Part shown: piece by piece, positions 52,976-62,709 of the stretch
Numbering within the stretch: position 1 is the stretch's first letter
Layout: each line of letters opens with the position of its first letter
DNA from: Nioella ostreopsis
GTDB taxonomy: Bacteria; Pseudomonadota; Alphaproteobacteria; Rhodobacterales; Rhodobacteraceae
Direction of reading: 5' to 3'
Assembly: GCF_004000255.1 (NCBI RefSeq)
Contig: NZ_RCIQ01000001.1
Location: forward strand, 124,001-188,000
DNA: 64,000 bases
Notes under the pieces: model-generated
The model's input: the letters and a program-made list of their open reading frames with translations, nothing else
What the model was told of the DNA's origin: nothing
The model's database searches: none
Made by a program: the position numbers and the translations under genes

Positions 52976-53119
52976 CTATTTGGACCGCGCGTCGCTGTTC
53001 TCGAAGGTCAGCGCAGAGGCGGGCATGCTGACGGCCAGCGTCACGGCGGCGGTGACGGGCAGCAGCACGGCAATGGCGAGGGCGGCGGTGAGCGTGGTAA
53101 GAGAGGATGCGCGGTTCAT
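52976..53119 (-). CDS. Possible 47-residue exported or membrane peptide
   Basis: ATG at 53119 with AGGGA 9-10 nt upstream, stop TAG at 52978-52976. The product starts MNRASSLTTLTAALAIAVLL, continues PVTAAVTLAVSMPASA and ends LTFENSDARSK: a hydrophobic helix followed by an A-S-A-like cleavage site and a short tail. It is in line with the neighbouring minus-strand secreted-protein genes. Low certainty because it is short. Confidence 0.45.
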   Translation of the reverse strand: MNRASSLTTLTAALAIAVLLPVTAAVTLAVSMPASALTFENSDARSK

Positions 53120-53212
53120 GAGGTTCTGTCCCTGTTTCATGATGAAGCTGGGATCAGGGATATGGCGCCCATGCCCGCCGGGGCATGGGGCGAATACCTC
53201 AATCAGACGGGT

Positions 53213-53539
53213 CTAGCCGTTCTCGCGGAAATCATCGTCGGCATTGCGTAGCTCGGCGGGGCTGGCAAAGCCGTCCTCATCCTGATCAACACGCCGAAAG
53301 GCGATGCGATAGGCAGCGAAATTGCGGATCAGCCGGGCCGTGGGCTGGCCGGTGCGGGCCATCTGGCGCACGAATTCGCGGAACTCGGGAAAGCTGAGCA
53401 TCCCGTCGCGGTCCACGTCCGCCACGACAAAGGCATCAACCTCGCCTTCGGTCACGGGGCCGACGCCATCCACCTCGGTCTGGGCATTGGCCGCGAGGGG
53501 AAGTGAAAGTACCAAGAACAGAACCGGCAAGCGCATCAT
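53213..53539 (-). CDS. EF-hand calcium-binding periplasmic protein
   Basis: 108 residues: signal peptide MMRLPVLFLVLSLPLAANAQ, then two EF-hands. Loop 1 is DVDRDGMLSFPEF; loop 2 is DQDEDGFASPAEL; both keep the Asp/Asn/Gly/Glu calcium positions. The start overlaps the stop of the histidine kinase gene (ATGA), so kinase and calcium protein are co-translated. This suggests that Ca2+ or an envelope state is linked to the sensor. Confidence 0.88.
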   Translation of the reverse strand: MMRLPVLFLVLSLPLAANAQTEVDGVGPVTEGEVDAFVVADVDRDGMLSFPEFREFVRQMARTGQPTARLIRNFAAYRIAFRRVDQDEDGFASPAELRNADDDFRENG

Positions 53540-55539
53540 GAGGCTCCTTTTACCACGCGGTCTGCAGGAATTCGCAACGAAAAAACGGTGCCCCTTCCGG
53601 GGGTAGAGGTGACGGCCAGTGTCAGCCCGTGCTGCGCGGCAAGTTCGTGGCAGATCGACAGGCCAAGCCCGTGGCCGCTGCTGTCCTTGCCCGAGGACCA
53701 GGCCTGCTGGAAGCTTTCCAGCTCCTCTGCCGTCATGCCAACACCGGTATCGAGAATCTCGATGATGGCCCCGTTCGGCCTGCGGCGTACCCCGGCCAGA
53801 ACTGTCCCCTCGGTGGTGTATTTTACCGCGTTCGACACGAGGTTCGACACGATCCGCATCAGGATCAGCGGCGGAACGGTGGTGGTCAGGGAGGACGGCA
53901 CGATCCGCAGGCGCAGCCCCTTGGACACGGCCTCCTCCCGGAACATCTGCGCGACCGTGTTCAGGATCAGTGACAGGGCATACGGCTCTGGTGTGTCCTC
54001 AGGCTCTGACGGGGCGGGATCACCCGGCAGGTCCTCCTCGGGGCGGGTATCCTCCAGATGACCGAGGGCCAGATCCTGCATGTAGTCGAAGGCCTCCGAC
54101 AGCCGTTCCCGGATCTCGGGCGACTGATCGCGGGTCATGGTTTCCATCGTCATCCGCAGAGAGGCGAGCGGCTGGCGAATGTCATGGGACATGGTGGCAA
54201 GCTGCTGCCGCCGCCGGTCGGCCAGATCGCGGGCGCGGGTGTAATTGCGTTCGGCCTCCAGCAACTCGCGTGTGGTTTCCGCCTCTTTCTGAAGGGCCAC
54301 CATCTCCCGTTCCAGCGCCGCCGCATGTTCCCGCCGCATGTCGATCAGCCCGACCGAAAGCCCCGACATGGTGCCGAACGCGATGATCGCGTAGATCGCC
54401 TTTATCGCCCAATTCATCGGGATCTCGACCGAGCCAAGTCGCGCCAGCGCCAGCAGGATCAGCAGGCCAAGCCCGACGAAAGCCACCAGCACCACAATGC
54501 GAAACACCGGCCTGCGCGCGCCGGAGACCATGTCCCACTGGAATCCCGCCAACAGGTGACTCCCAAGCATCAGCACCAGCAGGATGTAAGAGGCGGGGGC
54601 CATGATCTCTGGCGGTAGAACGAAGACAAGGGCAATGCCGATGATCGAGACCACGGCGAGGCCGCGCATGGCCTGTTTCAGCTTCGGCTTCCGGGCAAAG
54701 CGCGTCAGCGACAGGGCGGCAGTCGCAAAGCCTGCCGCGCAGAGCGCATAGAGCAGGGACAAGCCAACCGGCAGGTGCCACGTCGGATGGGCGGGATAGA
54801 GGAAGCGGAACAGCAGAATGTCGATATAGGCGATGAAGAGCAGCCCCAGGGCCAGAAGCCCGGCGTATGCGCCGCCCACATCGCTGCGCATGGTGGCGCT
54901 GAAGACCGCGAAGAACAGGATGCAGGAGCCCAGGAAGGCGTAGAACCCGGCCAGCGTCAGGCCATCGGTAAAGGTGCGGGCCTGATGATCGGCGGGGGTC
55001 TCAAGGCTCAGATCCACCAGATCGGTCGCGCCATAGGTCATGCGCACCATCAGCAGCGCCCGTTCCCCGGCAGTCAGTTCCACCGGCGCGCTGCTCAGCC
55101 TTGTGGCGCTGAAATCGGCGGGGTCGAAGGGTTCGCGGATGTCATGGGCCAGCAACTGCTCGGTCAGGCCGCCATCGCGCACAAGGAACACATCGAGCGC
55201 CACAAGGCCATGGGTATCCGACGCCAGAATCCAGGCATCGGGCGGGCGGCCCTCATCGGGGGCGACGTTCAAGAGTTCGGTCAGCGCCCAGATCGGCTGA
55301 TAGGGGGTGGCAGGCGCGATCACCGCGTCGAAATCACCGCTCAGGGCGCCGTCCATATAGGCGGTGACGATGTCGGCAATCGGCTGGCCCACATCGCGGG
55401 CAAAACGCATGGCGGGCGCGATATCGGGCGAGGAATAGGCCGGGTCGACCTCCATCACCGGCGGGCTCTGCGAGGCTGCGGGAAGGCTTGCGAAAAGCAG
55501 GGTCGCACAGACCAGAAGGAATGATAGGATCGCCTGCAA
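53536..55539 (-). CDS. Sensor histidine kinase with 7TM-DISM sensor module
   Basis: 667 residues. Signal peptide 1-24; an extracytoplasmic domain to about 190 (7TMR-DISMED2 type); seven hydrophobic helices from about 195 to 400; a coiled linker; HisKA with His452 (TMSHDIRQPLASLRM); and HATPase (NLVSNAVKYTTEG, DTGVGMT, GHGLGLSICHELAAQHG). The divergent response regulator at 55578 is the natural partner. 7TM-DISM kinases often sense carbohydrates or envelope signals. Confidence 0.92.
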   Translation of the reverse strand: MQAILSFLLVCATLLFASLPAASQSPPVMEVDPAYSSPDIAPAMRFARDVGQPIADIVTAYMDGALSGDFDAVIAPATPYQPIWALTELLNVAPDEGRPPDAWILASDTHGLVALDVFLVRDGGLTEQLLAHDIREPFDPADFSATRLSSAPVELTAGERALLMVRMTYGATDLVDLSLETPADHQARTFTDGLTLAGFYAFLGSCILFFAVFSATMRSDVGGAYAGLLALGLLFIAYIDILLFRFLYPAHPTWHLPVGLSLLYALCAAGFATAALSLTRFARKPKLKQAMRGLAVVSIIGIALVFVLPPEIMAPASYILLVLMLGSHLLAGFQWDMVSGARRPVFRIVVLVAFVGLGLLILLALARLGSVEIPMNWAIKAIYAIIAFGTMSGLSVGLIDMRREHAAALEREMVALQKEAETTRELLEAERNYTRARDLADRRRQQLATMSHDIRQPLASLRMTMETMTRDQSPEIRERLSEAFDYMQDLALGHLEDTRPEEDLPGDPAPSEPEDTPEPYALSLILNTVAQMFREEAVSKGLRLRIVPSSLTTTVPPLILMRIVSNLVSNAVKYTTEGTVLAGVRRRPNGAIIEILDTGVGMTAEELESFQQAWSSGKDSSGHGLGLSICHELAAQHGLTLAVTSTPGRGTVFSLRIPADRVVKGAS

Positions 55540-55577
55540 GAGATTGCCTTTTCGAAAGATAATGGGGGGAGCTTAAT

Positions 55578-56231
55578 TTGCCCGAGCCAAGATTTCACGC
55601 GGTTATTGCCGATGATCATGCCATTGTCCGGGCGGGGTTGCGCACGGCGCTGGAAACCCCCGGCATGGTGGAAACCGACGGCATCGCCGTGGTGGCGGAG
55701 GCGGGGGACGGGTTGCAGGCCATATCCGCCGTGCGCCAGCACCGGCCGCAGTTGCTGTTGCTCGACGTGCAGATGCCCCATGCGGGCGGGCTGGAAGTGC
55801 TGCTGGAGGCGCGCCGCTGGTCGCCCGAAACCAAGATCGTGATCCTGACCGGCGTCATGTCCGTGGGCAAGATCAGCGAGCTGGTTTCAAGTGGCGTGGA
55901 CGGGCTGTTTTCCAAGGGTGAGGACAATACCGAGCTTTACCGCCAGTTGCCCAACATCCTGCGCGGCCGGCGTCACATCGCGGCGAGCCTTGTGGCCATG
56001 CTGGAAGATGCACCGGACGCGCCCGACCTGACCGCGCGCGAGAGGCAGACGCTGAACCTGATCGTCGCGGGCCAGTCGAACAAGGAGATTGCCGAAACGC
56101 TCGGGATCAGCGCCAAGACCGTGGATCGCCACCGCACCAGCCTGATGCAGAAGCTCGACGTGCATTCCGTCGCGCAGCTGATCGCCTATGCGCTGCGCGA
56201 AGGGTTGATCGACCCGGCGGGCGGGTTGTAG
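55578..56231 (+). CDS. NarL/LuxR-type response regulator
   Basis: 217 residues from a TTG at 55578 with GGGGGGA upstream. Receiver domain with acceptor Asp63 (LLLLDVQMPHAGG) and early acidic pair ADDH; LuxR helix-turn-helix LTARERQTLNLIVAGQSNKEIAETLGISAKTVDRHRTSLMQKL at the C-terminus. Divergent from the histidine kinase with a 38-bp gap, so probably its cognate partner. Possible targets are the small secreted proteins, the cytochrome and the Nqr operon. Confidence 0.92.
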   Translation: MPEPRFHAVIADDHAIVRAGLRTALETPGMVETDGIAVVAEAGDGLQAISAVRQHRPQLLLLDVQMPHAGGLEVLLEARRWSPETKIVILTGVMSVGKISELVSSGVDGLFSKGEDNTELYRQLPNILRGRRHIAASLVAMLEDAPDAPDLTARERQTLNLIVAGQSNKEIAETLGISAKTVDRHRTSLMQKLDVHSVAQLIAYALREGLIDPAGGL

Positions 56232-56252
56232 CGCCGCCGGGCCTGTGCAGCG

Positions 56253-57326
56253 TTAGGGCCGGTTGATCGCGGGGGCCGGGCGGCCTGCGGCTTCGGCGAG
56301 GTCCATGATGCTGTCATGGATTGCCTGCAGCGTGTAGTTCGGGTTGTGGGCATACCCACCCGGATCGCGCGTCACGAACTGGAAGTTGTAGGCAGCGGCC
56401 AGCAGGCGCGGCGTCCAGCTGACATACTGGTTGGGAAAGATCGCCTCGCCCTCGTCGGCTTCGCCGTTCCCGTTCGTGTCGTTGAAGAAATACGGGTATG
56501 TATGCAGTTCATAAAGGATCGGTGCCCCCGCGACCGTGTCCGCATAGGCGGCGATTTCCGTGGCCAGGATCAGGCGCAGCCCTTCGACCTCGGCGGCGAT
56601 GCCCTCGGTGATGTCGCCATCGCCGTCATAGTCGATGCGCGAGATGCGGATCGTTTCGGGATCGGCGTTTTCGTGGCAGGTCAGGCAGCCGTCGGTGACA
56701 ACCTCCAGAGAATGGGGGTCGTGACAGGAGGAACAGGTGGTGATCGGCCCGGTATGGCTGAAGGCCCCGTCATAGGTCCGGCCCATATACTGATAAAGTC
56801 CCGCAACTTCCGATCCAAATGTCGTGGCCCCCGCCGCCGCATAATGCGGGTTCACGAAGCGGAGCTCGTCATTCGGCGTGTCGGGGTCCATCCCCTCCAA
56901 CTGCCCTTGCAGCGTCGGACCCGAGGACCGGCCCTGGTGGCAGGTCAGGCAGGTGCCCGCATTGGGCAGCGCGGTCATGGTGACGCCAGAGGGGAAGGTG
57001 ATCTCGGAAATCGCCGATACGCCGTCCGTATGGCAGGTGTCGCAATCCACGACGCCTCCCGGCGCGATGGTCTGGTCAACCGTGCCGACGGCCGTGCCGT
57101 CCAGCCCATGAAAATCGCGAAAGCCCGCCCCGGAATGGCAGACCGCGCAGGCGGCGGGCACCTCGTCTTCGCCGTTCCAATGCGCAAAGGCCTCGGCGGC
57201 GGCATCGCCATGGGCCGATTGCACCCAGGCCTGCACAGCGGCAGCCGTGCTGTTTTCCTGCGCGAGAATGGCAGAGGGTGCAATGGCAGTCAGCAGGGCC
57301 AACAGGGTGGCGCGGGCGGTCTTCAT
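56253..57326 (-). CDS. Periplasmic pentahaem c-type cytochrome
   Basis: 357 residues from the ATG at 57326, which gives a proper signal peptide (ATLLALLTAIAPSAILAQE). Five CxxCH motifs lie at residues 60-64, 95-99, 126-130, 198-202 and 214-218, all in the N-terminal 220 residues; the C-terminal ~140 residues are haem-free and include a DYDGDGDITEG calcium-like loop. The family is not clear beyond multihaem cytochrome. It is divergent from the Nqr operon (112-bp gap), and functional coupling to that flavin-rich complex is plausible. Confidence 0.85.
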   Translation of the reverse strand: MKTARATLLALLTAIAPSAILAQENSTAAAVQAWVQSAHGDAAAEAFAHWNGEDEVPAACAVCHSGAGFRDFHGLDGTAVGTVDQTIAPGGVVDCDTCHTDGVSAISEITFPSGVTMTALPNAGTCLTCHQGRSSGPTLQGQLEGMDPDTPNDELRFVNPHYAAAGATTFGSEVAGLYQYMGRTYDGAFSHTGPITTCSSCHDPHSLEVVTDGCLTCHENADPETIRISRIDYDGDGDITEGIAAEVEGLRLILATEIAAYADTVAGAPILYELHTYPYFFNDTNGNGEADEGEAIFPNQYVSWTPRLLAAAYNFQFVTRDPGGYAHNPNYTLQAIHDSIMDLAEAAGRPAPAINRP

Positions 57327-57438
57327 GACAGTCTCCTTCAGGGCGGGAACAGCTTGGGTCCAGATATGCCAGATCGCATCGGTCCTGGCTTTGACCTCCA
57401 TCAATCCGGGGCAGGGCGTTAAGCGCTATGGTGGGCAG

Positions 57439-58698
57439 ATGAGAGCCCGCGTCATTTCACCGGAGAATCCCGAATTGCCCCGTATCAAAGGTGTCAGACT
57501 GCCCGATCAGGGTGCGCCCCGGCAGGAGGTCGGGCCGGTCAAGCTGCCAGATTATGTCGGGCTGATCGGTGCGGATTATCCGGGGATGAAGCTGCGCGCT
57601 GTGGTCGCGGAGGGGGATCGTGTGTCTGCCGGTCAACCCATGCTGCACGATCATGCCATGCCCGAGAGGGTGGTAACCAGCCCGGTCAGCGGCACGGTGG
57701 AGGACATCGTGATCGGCGCGCGCAGGCAGGTGGCGCGGATGGTGATCCGGCGCGGCACAGGAGAGGCGAGGCGATTCGACCCCGCCACGGCGGACAGCAC
57801 CGAAGGACTGCGTCGTCTGATGCTGAGCACTGGCCTGTGGGCCGCATTGTTGCGTCGGCCTTTCGGACGGGTGCCGCCGCCCGATGAAACACCCGCAGCC
57901 ATTGTTGTGACCGCGATGGCCACCGAGCCCGGTGCCGCCGATCCCGCACCTTTGATCCGGGCCGAGGCAGGAAACTTCAACACCGGCATTCAGGCGCTGA
58001 GCCGCCTTGGCGGGGGGCCGGTCTTCGTCTGTCAGGCCCCGGGCGCGGAACTGGCCCGCATTGGTGAGCGTGTGCGCGTCGCGGTCTTTTCTGGTGCGCA
58101 TCCCGCGGGGATGCCCGGGGTGCATGTGGAACGATTGTGCCCGGCCACCGCGTCGCATCCTGTCTGGCAGATGGGCTATGCGGATGTTTTGGCGCTCGGC
58201 CACGTGCTGCGCGATGGTGCCTTGCCTGCCGACCGGGTCGTGTCCCTCTCCGGGCCTGCGGCGGCGGACCCCCGGCTGCTGCGCCTTCCCATCGGGGCGG
58301 ATATCGAGGCGCTGGCAGGCAGCGAGACGCGCGGCACCGCATACCGCGTTCTGTCCGGCCCGCTGTTGTCGGGGCAGGAGGGGCGGTTCCTGCGTCGCAG
58401 ACATGTGCAGATCAGCCTGACCCCGCGCGAAGCCCCTGCACCGCATGGCCGCAAGGGGTCGGCCCTTCAACGCGCGGCGCTGATCCCGAATGCGGCGATC
58501 TCCCGCTCTCTCGGCCCGGATTTCCCGGCGGTTGCCCTGTTGCGGGCGCTCAGCGTCGGAGAGGTCGAACAGGCCGAGCGGATGGGGGTTCTGGGATTGC
58601 TGGAAGATGACATGGCGCTTGCCAGCTATCTGACCGGAGGGGGCGAGGATTTTGGCGTTCGGCTGCGGGCCGTTCTTGACCGGTTGGAGGCAGCATGA
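57439..58698 (+). CDS. nqrA: Nqr-type NADH:quinone reductase subunit A
   Basis: 419 residues from the ATG at 57439; earlier in-frame codons overlap the divergent cytochrome. NqrA features: a biotinyl-like barrel near the N-terminus (VGLIGADYPGMKLRAVVAEGDRVSAGQPMLHD, SPVSGTVEDIVIGARRQV) and the later GPLLSGQEGRFLRRRHVQISL. Somewhat shorter than the usual ~445 residues. It overlaps nqrB by 4 bp. NqrA is the cytoplasmic quinone-linked subunit of the Na+-translocating complex. Confidence 0.88.
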   Translation: MRARVISPENPELPRIKGVRLPDQGAPRQEVGPVKLPDYVGLIGADYPGMKLRAVVAEGDRVSAGQPMLHDHAMPERVVTSPVSGTVEDIVIGARRQVARMVIRRGTGEARRFDPATADSTEGLRRLMLSTGLWAALLRRPFGRVPPPDETPAAIVVTAMATEPGAADPAPLIRAEAGNFNTGIQALSRLGGGPVFVCQAPGAELARIGERVRVAVFSGAHPAGMPGVHVERLCPATASHPVWQMGYADVLALGHVLRDGALPADRVVSLSGPAAADPRLLRLPIGADIEALAGSETRGTAYRVLSGPLLSGQEGRFLRRRHVQISLTPREAPAPHGRKGSALQRAALIPNAAISRSLGPDFPAVALLRALSVGEVEQAERMGVLGLLEDDMALASYLTGGGEDFGVRLRAVLDRLEAA

Positions 58699-59480
58699 CC
58701 GCGCGCGGGCTCTGGTCACGGGACATGATCGGGTGGGCCGTCATCGCCGCCCTTCTGCCACCCGCCGCCATCGTGGTGGTCGAGCAGGGGGTGGAGGGCA
58801 TGCTGCGCATGGGTGCGGTGCTGGCTGTCGCGTCGCTGTGGCAGCTTTTGTTCCGCAGGCTGAACGGGGTGCCCTGGTCGCCCACAGGCGCGGTTCTGGC
58901 GGTGTCGATGGCGGTGCTGGCCCCGGCGGGCCTCTCGCCCATGCAATTGGCGCTTGGGGCGAGCTTTGGCATCGTGCTGGCAGACCTGATCTTCGGTGGC
59001 TGGGGTCGCAACGTGGTGGGGGCCGCCCCGGTGGCGCTGGCGATGGTGTTCCTGACATGGCCGGGCGGTGCCGCGCCGGAGGCGGAAACCACGATGTTGC
59101 TGGCTGTGGCCGCCTCGGGGGCTGTGCTTCTGGCGCTTGGTATCCTGCCATTGCCAGCGCTGCTCGGCGGGGTCGCGGGCGTGCTTGGTGCAATGGCCCT
59201 GATCGGTGCGCCGTTGGAGACCGCTCTGCTGGCCGGGGGCGCGGGCTTCGGGTTGCTGCTGCTGGCCGACCCGGTGACTGCGCCGACAACGCCAGTCGCA
59301 CGGCTGGTCTACGGCCTGCTCGGCGGCGCGTTGATCGCGCTTCTGGCCGGTTCGGACGGGCTGGCGGGGGCGGAACGCGCCACGGTCTTCGCGGTGCTTC
59401 TGGCGCAGGTTTTTGCGCCGACAATCGACTATGCGGCGCTCGCGGTGAAGCGCCATGCAAGGGGGCGGCGACATGCCTGA
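58695..59480 (+). CDS. nqrB: NqrB/RnfD-family membrane subunit, short form
   Basis: 261 residues, about 60% of a normal NqrB (~400). Eight or so hydrophobic helices and the conserved LLLLADPVTAPTTPVARLVYG segment identify the family. The covalent-FMN motif (D-x-x-[ST]-[GA]-A-T) is not found; the corresponding loop reads WPGGAAPEAETTMLL. The N-terminal ~130 residues of classical NqrB are also missing. There is no frameshift evidence: both ends overlap neighbours by 4 and 8 bp. The complex may therefore lack the NqrB flavin. Confidence 0.85.
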   Translation: MTARGLWSRDMIGWAVIAALLPPAAIVVVEQGVEGMLRMGAVLAVASLWQLLFRRLNGVPWSPTGAVLAVSMAVLAPAGLSPMQLALGASFGIVLADLIFGGWGRNVVGAAPVALAMVFLTWPGGAAPEAETTMLLAVAASGAVLLALGILPLPALLGGVAGVLGAMALIGAPLETALLAGGAGFGLLLLADPVTAPTTPVARLVYGLLGGALIALLAGSDGLAGAERATVFAVLLAQVFAPTIDYAALAVKRHARGRRHA

Positions 59481-60243
59481 TCTGAACCCGATATCCCTGT
59501 GGCAGCGGCTGCTGGCGGCCCCGAATGACAGTCGGGGCAAGACCCTGACCATGGCGTTTCTGGTGTCCTTCGCGGCCGCGCTTGCCGTGTCCAGCGCGGC
59601 GGTGCTTCTCGGGCCAAGACTCGATGCGAACCGAGAGGCCGAACGCCGCGCCCGGCTGGAGGCGTTGATCGCCGAGACGCCGGGACTGGCCGAGGTGCTG
59701 CCGGGCAGCGGCATCGACAGCCTGGAGGTGCTGACCGTGGATCTGCGCGACCTGACGCTGGCGGACGCAGTCGATCCCGCACAGGTGACGGAACTGACCC
59801 CGGACGAAGACATCGCGGGCATCGGGACGCGGCCTGACCTGCAACAGATCTTCATGGCCCGCGACGGGCGGGATCTGGCCCTCGTGATCCTGCCGGTCTA
59901 CGGGCAGGGCTATCAATCGACGATCCGGGGCTATCTGGCGCTTGGCCCAGATCTGAATACCGTGATTGGCCTGACGATCACCGAACAGGGCGAAACACCG
60001 GGGCTCGGCGCCACGATCCAGACGCCGGGATGGCTGGCGCAATGGCCGGGCACGCAACTGATGGATGAGGCCGGTGAGATTCGCGTTGCCGTGGTGCGCG
60101 GCGGCGGTACGACGAGTTATGAGGTCGATGCGATCACCGGCGCGACCCGCAGTTCCAACGGGGTGCAGAACATGATCCGTTTCTGGGTCGGTCCGCTCGG
60201 CTTTGGCCCGGTTCTCGATGCCCTGCGCAGCGGGGATCTGTGA
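59473..60243 (+). CDS. nqrC: Nqr subunit C with covalent-FMN site
   Basis: 256 residues from the ATG at 59473. One N-terminal membrane helix (MAFLVSFAAALAVSSAAVLL), then an extracytoplasmic FMN-binding domain. The flavinylation motif DAITGATRSS places the acceptor at Thr225, the residue number used in Vibrio NqrC. ApbE, encoded four genes later, attaches the FMN. Overlaps nqrB by 8 bp. Confidence 0.93.
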   Translation: MPDLNPISLWQRLLAAPNDSRGKTLTMAFLVSFAAALAVSSAAVLLGPRLDANREAERRARLEALIAETPGLAEVLPGSGIDSLEVLTVDLRDLTLADAVDPAQVTELTPDEDIAGIGTRPDLQQIFMARDGRDLALVILPVYGQGYQSTIRGYLALGPDLNTVIGLTITEQGETPGLGATIQTPGWLAQWPGTQLMDEAGEIRVAVVRGGGTTSYEVDAITGATRSSNGVQNMIRFWVGPLGFGPVLDALRSGDL

Positions 60244-60896
60244 TGAGAGCCGCGCTGAAACCCCTCTTTGACCCGCTCCTGCGCGACAACCCGGTGACGG
60301 TGCAGATCCTCGGCATCTGCTCGGCTCTGGCCGTCACCACCTCGATGACCACCGCCCTGACCATGAGCTTGGCCCTGACCGCCGTTCTGGTGGCCTCCAG
60401 CGCTGTCGTGTCGCTGATCCGCCGTCATATCCCGGCGCAGATCCGGCTGATCCTGCAAATCACCATCATCGCGGCCATGGTCATCGTCGCGGACCTGATC
60501 CTTCAGGCCTATGCTTATGCGATCAGCCAGCGGCTCTCGATCTTCGTGTCGCTCATTGTCACGAATTGCATCGTGCTTGGCCGGGCCGAGGCCTTTGCCA
60601 TGTCGCACCCGGTCGGTCCCAGCATCCTGGACGCGCTTGGAAACGGAGCGGGCTATTCCGCGATCCTGATGGTCATCGCCTTCCTGCGGGAGCTTCTGGG
60701 CTTCGGCACGTTGTTCGGCGCGACCATCTTCCCGACCGTGGCTGAGGGCGGCTGGTATCAGCCCTTCGGCTTCATGCTGCTGGCCCCGTCGGCCTTCATG
60801 CTGCTCGGGCTGCTGGTCTGGGCGCTGCGCAGTTGGCGGGTGGAGCAGGTGGAGCCCGCAACGACCCATGTGGACCGGGAGGAGGCGCTGTCATGA
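60243..60896 (+). CDS. nqrD: Nqr subunit D
   Basis: 217 residues, six membrane helices. Cys26 (ILGICSALA) and Cys109 ([14 protein letters not shown]) correspond to the Cys pair that, with NqrE, holds the intramembrane iron centre. The ATG shares one base with the nqrC stop; a GTG at 60240 is an alternative. Confidence 0.93.
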   Translation: MRAALKPLFDPLLRDNPVTVQILGICSALAVTTSMTTALTMSLALTAVLVASSAVVSLIRRHIPAQIRLILQITIIAAMVIVADLILQAYAYAISQRLSIFVSLIVTNCIVLGRAEAFAMSHPVGPSILDALGNGAGYSAILMVIAFLRELLGFGTLFGATIFPTVAEGGWYQPFGFMLLAPSAFMLLGLLVWALRSWRVEQVEPATTHVDREEALS

Positions 60897-61495
60897 CCGA
60901 CCTTTTCCTGCGAGCGGTCTTTGCCGACAACCTGATCCTCAGCTTCTTTCTTGGGGTCTGCACCTTTCTGGCGGTGTCGAAACGGGTGGAAACGGCGCTT
61001 GGCCTGGGGGCCGCGATCATCGTGATCCTGACGATCACCGTGCCGGTCAATCAGCTGATCCTGAATTGGCTGCTGGCCCCCGGGGCATGGGACTGGATCG
61101 GGGCAGGGGATGTGGACCTGACTTTCCTGAGGCTCATCGCCTTTATCGGCGTTATCGCGGCCATGGTGCAGGTGCTGGAAATGGTGCTCGACCGCTTCGC
61201 CCCGGCGCTCTACGCGGCGCTTGGCATCTACCTGCCGCTGATCACGGTCAACTGCGCCATCCTGGGGGGCAGCCTGTTCATGGCAGAGCGGTCATACGGG
61301 TTTGGGGAGTCCATCGTCTTCGGCTTCGGCAGCGGGTTGGGTTGGGCGCTGGCTATCGTTGCGCTTGCCGCGATCCGCGAGCGGCTGGCCTATGCAGATA
61401 TGCCCGCCGGTCTGCGCGGGCTTGGTATGACCTTCATTGTCACGGGCCTCATGTCCATGGCGTTCACCGCCTTTGCCACGATGGCCGCGCCATGA
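60893..61495 (+). CDS. nqrE: Nqr subunit E
   Basis: 200 residues, the usual length. Cys23 ([12 protein letters not shown]) and Cys121 ([11 protein letters not shown]) complete the intramembrane iron site shared with NqrD. Six helices in inverted topology to NqrD. The start overlaps the nqrD stop as ATGA and its end overlaps nqrF in the same way. Confidence 0.93.
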   Translation: MTDLFLRAVFADNLILSFFLGVCTFLAVSKRVETALGLGAAIIVILTITVPVNQLILNWLLAPGAWDWIGAGDVDLTFLRLIAFIGVIAAMVQVLEMVLDRFAPALYAALGIYLPLITVNCAILGGSLFMAERSYGFGESIVFGFGSGLGWALAIVALAAIRERLAYADMPAGLRGLGMTFIVTGLMSMAFTAFATMAAP

Positions 61496-62706
61496 CCCAG
61501 ATCCTGCTTGCCACCGGACTGATGGTTGCGCTGATCATGGCGCTGGCGCTTGGTGTCATGGCCGCGCGGGCGGTATTGGTGCCGTCGCGACCCGTTCGCC
61601 TGACCGTGAATGGGCGGCGAGAGGTTGAGGCACGGACTGGGGAGAAACTGCTCGATGCGCTGAAGGCCGGGGGCATCCCAATGCCGTCAGGTTGCGCCGG
61701 GGCGGGCACCTGCGGGCTCTGCCGGGTGGTGGTGGAGAATGCAGGCCCGCCGCTTGCGACCGAAACCGGAACCCTTGGCAAACCCGCGACCGATCGGGGC
61801 GAAAGGCTCGCGTGCCAGACCGTCCTGCGCGGTGCGATGTCGGTGCAGGTGCCCGAGGATATCCTGTCGGCAGAGCGCTACGAGTGCGAGGTCATTTCCA
61901 ACCAGTCGCTTGCCCCGCTGATCAAGGAACTGGTGGTCGCCCTTCCCGACGGGGCGGAGTTCGACTTCATCGCCGGGGAATACGGCCAATTGACCGCCCC
62001 TGCCTATGCGCTCGATTTCACCGATGTCGACGCAGGTGCATTTGCCGGGATCTGGGACAGTCGCGGGCTGCGCAGCCTGAGCTCCCACAGCCCAGAGCCG
62101 GTGTCTCGCGCCTATTCCATCGCAAACCGGCCCGAGGATGCGGGCAAGGTGGTGTTCAACATCCGCCTCGCGCTGCCGCCTGCGGGCAAGCCCGGTGTTC
62201 CGCCCGGTATCGTGTCCTCCTACCTGTTCGGCCTGAAACCGGGGGACCGCGTGGCGCTGGCCGGTCCCTATGGTACGTTCCGCGTTCGTCCGTCCGACCG
62301 GGAGATCGTGCTGATCGGTGGCGGGGTCGGCATGGCCCCTTTGCGCGCGATTGCCCATGAGCAACTGGCAGGCCCTGGCGCGTCCCGGCGGATCTCCTAT
62401 TTCTACGGTGCGCGCAGCCGGTCGGACCTGTTCTATGACGACGAGTTCAAGGCCCTTGCCGCCGCGCATCCGAATTTCAGCTGGACCGTCGCCCTGTCCG
62501 ATCCGCAAACGCAGGACGGCTGGACTGGCGAGACCGGCTTTATCCACGACGTCGCCCTGCGCGCCTATCTGGGCACGCATTCCGCGCCCGATGCCTGCGA
62601 CTACTACCTCTGCGGTCCGCCCCTGATGATGCGGGCCGTGATCACCATGCTGGACGACCTCGGGGTCGAGCCGGATTCCATCTTCTTCGACGATTTCGCG
62701 AGCTGA
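61492..62706 (+). CDS. nqrF: Nqr subunit F, NADH-oxidising flavoprotein
   Basis: 404 residues: an N-terminal membrane anchor, a plant-type [2Fe-2S] domain with Cys68, Cys74, Cys77 and Cys108, an FAD domain ([12 protein letters not shown]), and a C-terminal NADH domain ([27 protein letters not shown]). It takes electrons from NADH into the complex. Unlike NqrB, it is full length. Confidence 0.95.
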   Translation: MTQILLATGLMVALIMALALGVMAARAVLVPSRPVRLTVNGRREVEARTGEKLLDALKAGGIPMPSGCAGAGTCGLCRVVVENAGPPLATETGTLGKPATDRGERLACQTVLRGAMSVQVPEDILSAERYECEVISNQSLAPLIKELVVALPDGAEFDFIAGEYGQLTAPAYALDFTDVDAGAFAGIWDSRGLRSLSSHSPEPVSRAYSIANRPEDAGKVVFNIRLALPPAGKPGVPPGIVSSYLFGLKPGDRVALAGPYGTFRVRPSDREIVLIGGGVGMAPLRAIAHEQLAGPGASRRISYFYGARSRSDLFYDDEFKALAAAHPNFSWTVALSDPQTQDGWTGETGFIHDVALRAYLGTHSAPDACDYYLCGPPLMMRAVITMLDDLGVEPDSIFFDDFAS

Positions 62707-62709
62707 CCC

